Below, piece after piece: positions 42,665 to 57,019 of a stretch of 64,000 nucleotides of DNA (position 1 is its first letter; each line of letters starts with the position of its first letter). The notes beneath the pieces were generated by a model. That model was given only the letters and a program-made list of their open reading frames with translations. It ran no database searches and had not been told where the DNA came from. A program made the translations under genes and the position numbers. Origin of the DNA: Halocaridina rubra (lineage: Eukaryota; Arthropoda; Malacostraca; Decapoda; Atyidae); the NCBI GenBank assembly GCA_037179515.1, contig JAXCGZ010020825.1:62001-126000 (forward strand). Reading direction: 5' to 3'.

Positions 42665-43113
42665 GCTTCATATCATGTCTCCAAATGGCATTCAGTATTT
42701 CATTGAAAGCTATATTCATCGGAAAAATTTATATAATTATTTATTTCCCGTCAAAACAGCGTAATTAGTAAGAAATATGTAGTACTCCAACTTCCTTCTC
42801 GGTATGTATAGGATATGAAGCCTAGGGAATGCATGGCTGTACTTACATTGTTCAAAGGAAAGTAACGTATTTAGTGAGAAAATACTAATGAGAATGTTAA
42901 CCATGAATAAAAAATTGCAAAGTGCTGCAAAACTAAAATTCGCCCTAAGACAGTGCAAGTTTTATCACTGCTGAGACAATGCTATACCATAGCTGCAGTT
43001 ACCTGGCCCATCACCGATGACAGTAAGGGAAATATTGTTCCACTATCATTAAGACAAAATACATACAATGTGGCTATGATATAAGACAAATATATATGAG
43101 CATGTAAACAGCA

Positions 43114-45150
43114 GTAATTGCCTAATTGTGCTTACGGGAAAGAGCACCAAGCTCGTAACTTCCTGGTCGGTTCCATTTTGTACTTAGTGATACTTATCAT
43201 ACATCTCCTTAAAACTATGGATTGAGTTAGCATTAACTACCTCCTCGCCTAGCGAATTCCAATTATCAACTACTCTTACACTAAAAAAGTATTTCCTTAC
43301 ATCCTGCCAAGAAGTTTTCTTGTGAAGCTTTAAACTATGACCTCTAGTTTTAGTGCCAGCCATATCAAATTATCGATCCCAATCCACTCGGTCATAACCA
43401 TGAAGGAATTTAAAGAATGTTACCATATCCCCCTCAATCTTCTAGCGTCGAGTGATGGTAAATCTAATTCCCTCAGCCTCTCATCATAACTGAGATTGCC
43501 TATTTCTGGCACCAGTTTTGTTCCATGTCTTTGAACTTTTTCCAGCTTAACTACATGCTTTTTCAAGTGCGGATTCCAAAAGGGGGCTGCATATTCAAGT
43601 TTTGGCCTCACATAGGTTACATAAATATTTCTGAACATTTCCTTGTCCATGTGCCTGAAGGCTACCCTTACATTTGCTAAGAAAGCATATGATGCCCTTA
43701 CTATGCTATTTATATGCATTTATGGAGACAAATCGGCCAGTATATTTACTCATAGATCTCTCTCTTTCTCTGTCTCTTGAAGTTCTACTCCTGCCACCGA
43801 GTAGTCAAGCTTGGGCTTTCTTGCACTTGTACCCATTCTCATTACCTTACATTTTGAAGTATTGAATTTCATTAGCAACTTCTCTGTCCACTCATGCAGA
43901 CTATTTAGATCTTCCTGAAGTTCTCTGGTAGGTCATTTACATATACAAGGAACAAAAGTGGGCCTAAAACTGAACCCTGTGGAACTACATTACTAACTCT
44001 TCTCCATTCAGACATTGGGTGTCTTACTCTAACCCTCTGTTCCCTTCCTTCTAAGCATGTTTTTATCCATTTCAAGACATTTCCACATATTCTTGACATT
44101 GCTTGCGGCGTCTTAATAAGTCTCGCGGATGGGACAGTGTCAAATGCTTTCTGGAAGTCTAGGAATATGCAATCTGTCCAGCCCCCTCTCTCCTGTAAGA
44201 TTCGGCTTACCTCATCATAAAATTCTGATAAGTTTGTTACTGTTGATCTACCTTCTCTGAAGCCATGTTTTCTCACTGACAAAAAGTTGAAGTATTCCAA
44301 GTGAAGAGAGATATGTTTCCTTAGTAGTTTCTCTAAAACTTTGCAAACCATGCTGGTCAAGGAAACAGGTCTATAGTTTAGAGCCATATCCCTCCTTCCC
44401 TTTTTGAAGATAGGTATCACATTCGGTTGTTTCCAGCATCTTGATTTTTTTTTTCGTTGATGTTCTACCTTGAGGGTGAGCGGACCTTCCCATTTGGAAT
44501 CTCCCCTGACTCCAGCAACTTTTTAAATATGATACTTAGTGCCACTGATATTGAATTTGCACATTTTTTAAGTACATGAGGGGATATATCATCAGGACTT
44601 GTAGCTTTATGGGCTTCTAACTGCAGCAGCGCTTTGCATACCTTTGTGGCTGAAAGGATGATGTTCTCTAAAACCGGCCCATGAGCATCTATATCTGCAA
44701 TCTGAGGGGGTGGGGTATTTTCTACTGTAAATACTGACTGATACTCCTTGTCCAATTCTTTGCAGATCTCTTCATCCATCTCAGTGATGCTTCCACTCGC
44801 TTTCTTAAGCTTTCAAACCTGTTCTTTTACCTTCAGTTTTCCTCTGATAAAGCTGTGGAAAAGTTTGGACATTTATTTAGCCTTCCTGGTGATGTCCCTT
44901 TCATAGTCTGTCTCTTTCTCTCCTCTTTTACTTAGGTAATCATTTCTTGCTTTTTTATAGGTCTGCCAGGTATTTATGTTTTTTCTCCTAAACCTTTTCC
45001 AGCATTTGTCTCTCCACTCCTTGGCTCTTTTACACTCAGTATTGAACCATTTCTCTCTGACATGAATTACACCTACTTTAGTGACAGGTATGCAGCAATC
45101 TACTATCTTCTCATATTTCTTACAAAAGATGTCGTACAATGGCAAGCTTT
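43114..45150 (-). pseudogene. CR1/jockey-like non-LTR retrotransposon, 5'-truncated deletion derivative
   Basis: Reading the minus strand from 45145: a linker (WFNTECKRAKEWRDKCWKRF), RT motifs (EAHKATSPDDISPHVLKKC, NYRPVSLTSMVCKVLE, GFREGRSTVTNL, FLDFQKAFDTVP, NVVPQGSVLGPLLFLVYVND), then a jump to LQEDLNSLHEW and the C-terminal block AAPFWNPHLKKHVVKLEK, with the same 3' UTR as the copy at 1-830. Frameshifts break it in several places. The segment with the catalytic YADD is absent: it is deleted near 43920. It is therefore catalytically dead. Confidence 0.9.
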
Positions 45151-45309
45151 AAACTCCCACCTAGCCATTCAGCTTGTGACTGCCCAAAAATACAAGATAA
45201 TGTTCAGCATGCCTCTATGAAGACAAATATATTAACCTGTGGCTTAGAACTAGCAATATATCGTATATGCTTGGCTGAGTGGTGGAAGCAGGAATAAAAC
45301 TCGAGGCTG

Positions 45310-46480
45310 CCTTAGAATTAACACTGATTTTTTTTTATGAGTTAGACACCGAGATGGGCAAAGAAATTGCCCTCTTTGGGCCCGAGCACCAAAGAGAATA
45401 AGAATAAAAATTTCCTGCCTTGTCGAAAGACAAGGCAGGAATATGAAATTGCTAAATAATAGAAATAAGACAGATAGGCGGAAAGAATAGACACAGTAAT
45501 GGAGACCTAAAAATATGGCAGGATTAAGCCCTGAGATAACGATATATTAGCTTTTTGAAAGAAGAATGGTCATAAGAGTTACGAAAGACAGAAGGAGGAA
45601 GAAAGTTGCAGACTGGAGGTAAAAGGAGAGAAGCAGTCACTGTGTTGACCAGTCTGCGAACTTCAAATCTCCACACACGACCTGTGTGGTGGCTGCTTGG
45701 CATATGTTACACGGCCTTGCCAGCAGGTGAGCAATGTAACTTGCCATATCATCAAAGCAGTGATGTAAGAGAGAAAAAGAAATTATACCTTACGCAAAGG
45801 TAAAGAGAATCGAAATCAGAAATAAGAGGAAGATCGTTGATGAGTCTTATGGCATTAGATTCAATTCTATCAATGAAATAAGTGTAAGATGAAGCACTCT
45901 ATATGGGAGAGCAGTATTTCAGTAATCGAGAAAAGGAAGAGTAATGGTGATAACAAAGCAGCTTTGACAATTTGAAAAATGAGACTCCTTCAAGACAAGT
46001 TAGAGGCCATCTGAATTTCTTAATAGAATTAAGAGGATAAATGTTTTTTATCAAGACATTAGGGCTATCAGAAGGAGATAAATATAAAGGAATAACCAGA
46101 AACTGAGTCCTGGAGGCATTAAATTGTATTAAATTTTGAGTGACCCAGTCATATACTCTCTGTAAATCAGAATAGAGAGTTGAAGTAAGAGTGTTTCAAG
46201 ACTGATTTTGAGCAACAGACAAAGGTGATTAGAAGGCATTGGAAATATAAAAGGTAGAATCGTCGGCAAAGGCGTGGAGATGAGAGGAGTAAGGAAACTA
46301 GAGAACGTTATTGATGAAGAGATGGAACAGAGTAGGTGAAAGAAAAGAACCCTGTAGAACACCACTGTTAGCTGGGAATTAGCTAGATGTTGCACTGGCA
46401 AGAAATAGTTACTGTGTTCTTGTTCACCAAGTAGTAATTTCTTTGTCATGTCTCATCATATAACAGTTCATCAACCTATA
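45310..46480 (-). pseudogene. Jockey-like reverse transcriptase relic, second family
   Basis: Minus-strand blocks in order: NSGVLQGSFLSPTLFHLFIN (RT motif), HLHAFADDSTFYISNA (catalytic ADD retained), RVYDWVTQNLIQFNASRTQF, LVIPLYLSPSDSPNVLIKN, PLTCLEGVSFFKLSKLL, then FIDRIESNAIRLINDLPLIS. Stops and frame changes are frequent. It is distinct from the CR1-like copies. Three consecutive stem-loops lie in its 3' region (45356-45441). Confidence 0.82.
45356..45441 (-). other. Three stem-loops in the 3' region of the jockey-like relic
   Basis: gggcaa/ttgccc (45356-45372, 6 bp); ctctttgg/ccaaagag (45372-45396, 8 bp, 9-nt loop); ttcctgccttgtc/gacaaggcaggaa (45412-45441, 13 bp perfect, 4-nt loop). Confidence 0.85.
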
Positions 46481-48339
46481 AGCATCTTTTCATAATTTTT
46501 TTAAGTGTGAATGCAAATTGTCACATGTAGTGTACTTCTTCTTGATTCTCAACTCCCAATGTGTATTTTCCTTGATGAACGACGCAGTGATTGTGTTGCT
46601 CTTTTCCATCCTTTGTTTTTAACAAATCCACAGAAACAAGCCTCATAGGATTATTTTTATTTATTAGGGCATATAAACACCTCATTTACAAAGTTTTCAA
46701 GATTTATCTACTTGCCCAGTTGATTAAATCCAGAGATTACTTCAAGTTCATTTGTCATCATTATTTGATTATACTGTGCTTAGGTAATACTTATTCTTAA
46801 AACACTTTAAAACTTATAAAGTAATGTAAAAATCAGTTTTAAAAAATAATTTTTACTATTACTGGCTACAGATGATGCAGGAGTTAGCCTCCTTTTTTCT
46901 ATAAATTAATTTTGTTGCTTTAGCAGTGTTAAGGCCCTGTTCAATGATGATAGTGTGTGATATAATGTTGTTGGAGATATTGTCTTCTTCACATCTAATG
47001 AAGAGGGTTATTGTTTTGTATGGCCATTTATACCTGTAGTATTGTACCATATAGGACTTTGTCATATTCCTTCATGTCGCACTGTTATTTTACTAAAATT
47101 CTTGTAAACTTCAATATTTTTAGAGCTGCTGTACAGTGTTTCCTAATGAGATACTAAGTAAATGGCATGAGGAAACAAGTGAATTATGATAAGCATTGAC
47201 TTTAATGAGCCTCCGCTATAAACCAAGTTAAATGTGAGAAAAAATATATATTCACGTTCATGGTCCTCTTGTAGGTACTGGAGACTGTTTAGAGCATATG
47301 AAGTACTGATAACATTAATATTGATAGTTTTGGTATGTTTTCCACCTAAAAGGTTTGTGTATAGGGTACTTTCTGAAATTAGATTCTCCTGCATTTGCAC
47401 ATAGTAACCTTGGTATAGATGAGACGAATGGCTTAGAGTGTAGAATACTAAGATTATTTTTGTTTATATTAGACTCGATATATCAGTCAGAACAGAGCTC
47501 AATATGACGATAACCCTCAGCAAATTACATGTTTGATACTTGGTATTTAAGAATTTAGTAGCCATATCTTACCTCCAAACTGTCTGCATTTAGGAATGTT
47601 CTATAAATAGGTTGGGAATATAGAATGACCAAGCTGTTTTGCAAATGCTTAAGATTAATAAGTACCAAATAATTAAACTATTTAAAAGGGTATTCTAGCA
47701 TCCATTAGATTCAACTTTCTTATACGGAGATGTCTCCTAATATATTACAAGATATATAAGTACTGGACTCCTTCGATGCCACTCTACTAAGCAGACTTTC
47801 AGCTTGCTGAGGGTTGTATTGGGCATTACTTTTACCCTTTAATTTTCCTCCAACTGGCAAGTCTAGCACACTCAGTTCTATGAAATCAGAATCCTAGAGC
47901 CTAGTCTAAAGTTTTAATGTTGCCCGAGGTTGGATCATGTTTTGGAATGTGTTAAGTATTTATTTTGATTGACTTAGATCGGTAGAAAAAATAAGTTTGC
48001 TTTTATGATAATACATTTGTTTAAAACAGGAAGTAGTTTCAAGATTTTACTGATAACAGTTTAGTAGGAATGCAGAAATACATTTTATATATAATAAGAT
48101 AGAGAAAAACAGAAATGCTATTATGACTTTGAGATAACATTTGCATAAATTTATAAATAGATATAATCATTAGCTTTATATAGCTTGCTTTAAATTCAAT
48201 TTTAGCGCCACTAGCACTCTGAGAGTTTGCTACTAAATCATGGTGTAACTATAGAGCCTTCGCACATATTATAGCCTTGCTAGCACTATCTCCAGCAACC
48301 TCTTTTTCATTTAAATAAACTAACAATGATTTTTTTCTA

Positions 48340-48600
48340 CTTCCATAACTTGAGACCTATGCTTTGTTAAAATAGTCACTCCTTTAGTCACATAAGCCAC
48401 CTTTAAGGCTCTGTATTCCTTAAAATAGTACAGATGGTCTATTTTGTCATGTCATACTGCATGGCGAGATCAGAAATACGAACACCGTTCTCATGTTTAG
48501 CTATTATTTCTTTCTTCAGTTCCACAGTAATACGTTTACTCTTTTTAGTGTCATTATCACTAACACTTTCACTTTCTAAAGAGATATAATGAGGGCTAAT
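48340..48600 (-). pseudogene. Tigger (pogo) transposase N-terminus relic
   Basis: The minus strand reads SDNDTKKSKRITVELKKEII, AKHENGVRISDLAMQYDMTK, then a stop and TICTIL, followed by KVAYVTKGVTILTKHRSQV after a frameshift. This is the CENP-B/pipsqueak helix-turn-helix followed by the TKGV..TKRS-type block typical of TIGD1-like transposases. The rest of the ORF is missing. A different family from the intact element at 0.98-4.77 kb. Confidence 0.75.
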
Positions 48601-48855
48601 TTAAAGTAAAAAGCAAAAAATCTGGAAATCTATGAAAAAAGAACAACGAGCTATCTTTACAGTGTGGGCACCAATGCAGAACCGAGAGCAAACACATGGT
48701 CGCGTGGGCGGATGTGTTCATCCTGGCAGCTGTGAGTGTGTATGTGCGTTTGTACCTCTTGAATTGTTCATGGGTTGATTCAAAGTTTGTTCGAAAATTG
48801 AATTCATAGGTTGATTTGTTCCTTGGTTGGGGGCATTCGTAGGTGGAGGTTCGAC

Positions 48856-48976
<121 letters not shown>

Positions 48977-49206
48977 TGAGTGTGAATTTCCATATTCCTG
49001 AATTTTTGCAAATTCCATATAAATTCAAGTAAAAGATACCATGTGCTGTAAACTGCATATCATTTTTCATGGAAAGAATTACCTCATCTTTTTACCCCAA
49101 AAGTTATGATAAGATGTCGTTTACTAATGATATAGATGAGCTTTGAAGAGTTCATGTTTGTAATTTTTCTTACAAGAATTGTTGCTCCTATACAGATAGA
49201 TGGATT

Positions 49207-49213
49207 ATTATTA

Positions 49214-49245
<32 letters not shown>

Positions 49246-49266
49246 TTTATTTATTATTATTATTAT
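49207..49266. repeat. (ATT)n simple repeat
   Basis: About twenty tta/att units with two interruptions (gttatta, tttttat). Confidence 0.92.
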
Positions 49267-50637
49267 TGTACTGATCCTGCTACTCTGAGCTGGTCTACTA
49301 CACAAGGAACCGCCTCTTTCCTCATTTACCTTACAAATTCTAGAGGAAGAAAACCTACTTCATTTCAGGAAAAATATATAATTACATTGATATGCTCCAC
49401 TTTAAGGTTTTGCCAGTTTTACTGGTTTTATATGTTTTTTTTATTATGGGGCATTGTTGAAGCAAATTGCAGCCTGCTACCAAAAGATACTGTACAGAAT
49501 ATTTGTGCAGCAATATGAGCTCTAACATTCAATATATAATTGTGGAAAGAAGGCAAAATCATTGTAGGAAAATATTCACAAGTTTTGAGTTGTGTTCTAT
49601 TATGTCATCATAGTTTTAGCATTCTTACCCTTGGAAAATGGCCAAATACATAATTCAATAACTCTTTCTTAGATGTTTATGCAATAAACTTCTTGCTATA
49701 TTTCCTCCCTTAACATATGTGCAGTTCCTATCAACTTACTTTTAACTCTCATGAATCCATAAGCTGAAAAAATTATCCTGCTATGTTTCAGCCCTTCACA
49801 TATTTGTGGCCTCACCTGTTGAGCTTTAGGCAGTTGTGTGATGAAAGTAAACCTTATAGTTCTCATCATCAGTTTGGCAGTGTTTCTTGGCTTCATCGAC
49901 ATTCAACACGTTCACTAGAGCTCCAGACTTGTTTTTCTTGTCATAAATTCTCTGTTCTTTCTAGAGTTTTTTGTGGTTTTATAATCCTGTCATTTATGAA
50001 TGAAATGATTAGTAAAAGATGAAATTTTTTACTAGATTTTGCCACATTTCTGTATATTGCCTTGGCAGAGAATAATAATGTCTCAATAATCTTTTACCAG
50101 TAGATTTTAGAGTGGATTAGATACGCGAGGACATAGGTTTAAGAAAACTTAGATTGTTTAGTTCCCATGAAACTTTGATATAGTGAAAAAAATTATGATT
50201 CAATATGTAGCTAGAGTAGATATGGTGGATATTTCATTGTTGTTACCTTTTAGAAAAGCGGGACTTTTTTTAAGAAAGATTTGAAATAGTCATAATAGAA
50301 ACCAGCTTTCCCTACCCCCTGTATGACAAACTGTAGATTTATGATTAGTGTAACAGTGTAATTTAGTCATACATTTTCTGAATAGAAAATAGTGTTGTAG
50401 TAATATGACTATGAAAATGAGAGATTTGACATTTTTTCTAGTTTCTACAGAAAATAGTGATTTCAGCAGTGGACTTAAGTTATAAGCAGTCTCAGATAAA
50501 ATGTAATACTACATAAGTTTATCATCAAATTATTAATATTCTTATATGTTACCTCATATGTCATCACCTTTTTAATGTTTTATCTAACTAACTGAAGTCT
50601 TCTGCATTACACTTTGATACTTCTCAATGTAGTTTTG

Positions 50638-50796
<159 letters not shown>

Positions 50797-51374
50797 ATAA
50801 TAGAAAACATTTGTGTCACTATGTAATGGGTCTGTATAAAATATTTTCATACATATTTACATTACAATGTGATCTCTTTTTCATGGGAAATGTTGTATTT
50901 TGAGTCTCAGCTTAAATATTTTATGTTATACCCTAAGAGTAACGAGAATAATGCCATTCACCTTATGAACTTGTACAGCGTTGATAGGTAGCCCATCATA
51001 TATAACAGCACATTATCCAGAATTAAATAAATATCATTGCTAAGGTATAACATGTTTCAGAATATTATGAATATTACTGTAAATAAAAAGTAAGATGCCT
51101 TAAGGGAAGAAAAGTGTTTTTGCTGAGCTTCCATGCAACCTGAGAAAAGTTTCATTCAGGGTGTGTGTATGCTGCAACCTGTATCAAACTGCTCTTGAAA
51201 AACAGGCAGAGCTAATAATTCCAGCCATCTGTTCACACTGGTGATCGATTTTACAGTCTCTGGATAATGTGGGTCGACACTAATTCTCAAAAATTCCAGA
51301 AAACTATGCAGCCTCTACCTCAGCTGCTGCTACACCAGCGATGATATCTCATTCAATTCTTTGAGACTTACTTT

Positions 51375-51376
<2 letters not shown>

Positions 51377-51459
<83 letters not shown>

Positions 51460-51561
51460 CATACATACATACATACATACATACATACATACATACATAC
51501 ATACATACATACATACATACATACATACATACATACATACATACATACATACATACATACA

Positions 51562-51619
<58 letters not shown>
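51377..51619. repeat. Compound microsatellite (AT)n-(ATAC)n-(AT)n-(AG)n
   Basis: (AT)n runs to about 51454, then about 34 units of atac/cata to 51590, then a short AT run to 51604, then about seven ag units. Four repeat types are joined without gaps. Confidence 0.97.
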
Positions 51620-52189
51620 CTATTTTCAAATATATAAGATAAGTAATACATATATTATAAGCACATAACAAAGCAGAAAGACTTGTAGTTATTTATATTA
51701 ACATGCAAATAGTGTAGAGTGTAAAAGTTATAAAGATTTACTGTACAGTAAACAAATTAATGCACTCTATTTTGAGGTGGGCAACAGGCATACACTGGGA
51801 CAAGCATGGTAATGGTGAGCACGTAACTTAAGCTGTAGAAGAGGAGGAGGATGCGGGAGAACGAACCTCTATCTGCAAACGTTTTGCCGCCTCCGTATCA
51901 GCTGATGCGCCCTCGCACGCTTTTTCCCTGACGATATACAAATCTTAACACAAACACAGTTAGAACAAGCAATATATCCACGCAGTATGCTGGCTAAAGA
52001 GACACTGAAGCACATTTCAACATGGCGGAAAAGTGCCTCCGAGGCGGTCGATTATATACTAAAATGAAAAATTTTTCTTCAAATTTTTTCGGCGGGCATT
52101 ATTCGTGTATTTTGCATATTTTTACTATTAATTTTTGGGGGCGTTATTTCAACTTTGTGTATTTTAAACACACGTAAAAAGTGAACTGA

Positions 52190-53535
<1,346 letters not shown>

Positions 53536-54129
53536 ATGCACTTGTGTTGTAGGCATCTGTTATTTTGACAAAAAACATAATACTTCAGTAGTTACGATTT
53601 TTCCTTTTTCATGGGAGAAATACTTTAAATATTGGATGAAGTAGATAATTTTAGAGCAAAGGAATTTGGAGGCTTTTGCATAGGACAGCTTTCTCCCTGC
53701 GTAAGGGGTAAGAAGAAACCGTTCCTTTTATTTAGAGGTGATATTAAGTTGTATTTTTTATGGCACACTGTGAGCAAAACATTCTCTCAGGGGGTAAAAT
53801 TCTCGTTTATTGGTTTCTCGTGATCTGTGGGTGATACTCACCAGTGAGGCTGGATTAAAATGAATCGGCATTGAACCTTCTGTAAGCTGTCATATGAAAC
53901 CTTTCTTCTAAGTGTGACTAATTTGCTTATTTTGCAGACTTTTTACTCCAAAAGTGATAGCAGTCTGTCAGCAGTTTGTTCAAGAGACTTTTTTTTTAAT
54001 TTTATTTGTGAAAAGTCCTTCATGAACGAGATAAGCTCTGGATTTGAGATGTCATGGTATAAGTTGTGATGTACTTTGTATATAATGTTTGTTGCCACTT
54101 ATACATTCTTTGACATTTCTTTATAATTA

Positions 54130-55560
54130 TCCTTGCTGGATATTTTCTCCTAATAAGACGGCAAAGGTTGATTAAACTATCTCGTGCTGTCTCATTGCAG
54201 AAGGGAAAGGGAATATTTGGAGGTTGTTATCCCAACTTTTTGAGACAGGATTGGGTTTTCCAATGCTGTCTCAAGTTTATCTCCTCTAAATATCCAGAGA
54301 ACATGCTAGATGGCCCACTAGACCTCTGAAGGATTGAAGATTTATAAACTTAGGAATTTATCAGAGGAAAGCGATGGATGAACTTTAAGTGACTCCAATC
54401 GATTTTGGGGACATTTGCTACTAACATATTCTGGCTTCTATTTTGTAAAGTGTACTCTCTCTTCTTCCTGTTCTCTGCTTTGGCTAATATGTCCACCTGA
54501 AGTTTCATAACTAGTTCCTTGACTTTCTAAAATTATATTTTATAGAGTAACCATTCCAACTGCAGATTGATTTGACGAGAGAGTCCATCTTCAAGTATAT
54601 TTCTTACTTCAAAATTGATACTAAAATTGTGAGCTCCTTTTTCCTCAACATTATATTCATTGCTAGCAGCCAGTGTTTCGGGGGTCACAATCTCGCTAAT
54701 CCCTCCTCTTTTTATCCAGTGGACTACTGTTAGACTATTGCAGTGAAACTTGATATTTGCAGACCACTCCTAATGTCTTTATAATCATATGGAAGTGGTA
54801 CACATGTGATTACTAACTTTTGACTTCCTTCTGACTGTCTGAGGTGTGGAATCCTCAGCCTTCTCTTGAAGTGTCCATAAATATGTTTAGGGAGGGCAGT
54901 TGTGGGCACTGGGAAGCTTCTCCATAGTCCAGTAATTGCCATGAAATTTAGCTTCAAAATCTTTTCCCTTATGTAGTCATGGGTCATTCCTCTTTTTGTC
55001 CTTTTCTTGGTCTTCTTTATTCTTCTCTTTCAGCCTGGCTGCTTCCTCTAACCCCCCCCCCCCCTGGATGGGTCTATCTTCTCTTCATCAACCTTTCATT
55101 TCATTTCCAAGAAGTCACACTCTGGTTTAGCAAACAGACAGAGCAATTTCAAACTACACTTTTCCTATGCTAACAGTGACGTCCCCTAGCCACTCAATAA
55201 CATCCATTCCCTTCACCACATCAACACCACTGACTAATTTCACTTTCAACGGCATGAACTTTCAAAGGCATCCCAACCTCCACTAAAGCTACCCAACGTG
55301 TACCATGACATTTCACCTCTTTTTCCATCATGTAACTTTCTCTCTCACAGTTGAGCAGTCCATCAAAGCTCGCACTGCATTTCCACCTATAAAGACCTCA
55401 ACCACCGGTGATAAACAAATACGTGCTTGTACTCTGTTTAGTGAGTAACTGCTGGTGCAACAGCCCCCCTTATGTAGTTTACCTGGTCACACTGTGGCGC
55501 TATATGGCCCTCCTTTCCACAACGATAGCACACAGTCATTTTCTTTTTTTTACAAACCTA
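54130..55560 (-). pseudogene. LTR-retrotransposon gag-protease-pol relic
   Basis: The minus strand contains a CCHC zinc knuckle (CYRCGKEGHIAPQC, 55489-55530) typical of Gag. A retropepsin-like stretch follows (VEVFIGGNAVRALMD, about 55330-55400), with the active-site region degenerate. Further on is VVKGMDVIEWLGDVTV, a protease C-terminal pattern, then diverged pol-like blocks. Stops and frameshifts are frequent and no long terminal repeats were found. The clade (Ty3/Gypsy-like or other) is undetermined. Confidence 0.6.
55051..55064. repeat. Poly-C run
   Basis: About 13 consecutive C within the LTR-element relic. Confidence 0.85.
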
Positions 55561-56860
55561 ACCATATGAGTCCCTCCACACTGGCAGATGTGGTTAGAGG
55601 TTGTTCATTCAGGATAAGGGTTATTTTTCAAAGCTAGGACCCTATGCAATGTACATATTGTCTCATCAATAGTAACTAATAGGATTAGGGGCAAGTGCCC
55701 AATGTGTTGGGTCAGGTGCTGTATGGTGTTAACCTAATAGTCTACCATATTTCTTACACTTTCTAGTCTAATTATGAATCATGCAAATGAAACTAGAACT
55801 TTTTTCCCTACTTCTTATTTGGGTGGCAGTTTGATAGGAAAACAGTTCCACTTCCCTGTGCCTATAAAAGCTGGCATAAAGTCTGGGTAATACTTGATTG
55901 ACTTGCTGATTTTTTGTTATAATATTTTACACCTTTTTTCTTTTCGTGACATGCCAAAACAGTTTTTTTACATTAGTTGAGCATAATAGGCTAACACTTT
56001 ATAAGATGGGTAAGATTTAACCCAAACAAATTTTACCCTTAATTTGACTATTTTGGGATAAAAAGGCTTAAAATAACACGTAAATTATCAAATACATTAC
56101 AAATCTTAGTGTAAAGACAGACTATTACTTTATTCTTTTGAAGCTATGTAAAGATGGAGTTGCTTGATATCTCAAATTTATTAAAGTGATAAGGTAGCAA
56201 AAAGGTACACAATTATATCTAATGGATTGCATAGTGTTATATCATCCAATATTTCTCAAGTGAACAATACTGATGTCATAAATTTCCACCCTTAATCTGG
56301 TTTTGAGTACTGTCAGTGTCAAATTTGGAAATTGTCTTTCATTACTGTCGGTGTTGCATTTAAGTTTTGTTTTCTTTATATAATTTATATTTTAATGTCT
56401 GCTCTCACGTTGCCCCTGTAGGTTTATGGACCAATGGGCAAAATTGACAAGCTCAGCGTAGTTACAGACTCTCAGCAATATGTTTGAGGTTAAATATAAA
56501 TTCAAAGCATCATGTATTGCATTGTTTCTACGAGTTTTAATATTTTCATGGAGCTCATTTGTTTGATCACCTATTCCCATGGGAGATATTCCATGTCTTT
56601 TCATATACAAATGCTGGAAGGGCCCAGCAAGGTGTTTTAGTCAACATTGCTTCTAATATCACTTTCTATTAACTATTCACTGTAATTTTCAAGTCACCAT
56701 CCTGTTTTAATGTAGTTCTATTGGAATTCACACTCCCTTATATATTTCATAATTAAAAGACTGGAAAAGGGAATTAGCTTCCCCACTATTTGGATCATGT
56801 ACAGTGAGGGTTGTATGTATTACCGCTTTGCGCACACTCATTTAAATATTCATCATGATT

Positions 56861-57019
56861 TTCTGTTATATTAATATCAGACAAATGAGTATGAATAAAT
56901 GGTTAGACATACGTTGCAGAGTTATTTTTTGAAATAACTCTGATATTCTGTTATATTAATATCAGACAAATGAGTATGAATAAATGGTTAGACATACGTT
57001 GCAGAGTTATTTTTTGAAA
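56861..57019. repeat. 85-bp tandem duplication
   Basis: ttctgttatattaatatcag with the following bases through gttgcagagttattttttga occurs at 56861 and again at 56946. The copies look identical over more than 70 bp, so the duplication is recent. Confidence 0.92.

Noticed and set aside
51330..51671. Open frames rich in MYVC/THIH repeats
   Set aside because: Translation of the ATAC tetranucleotide array.
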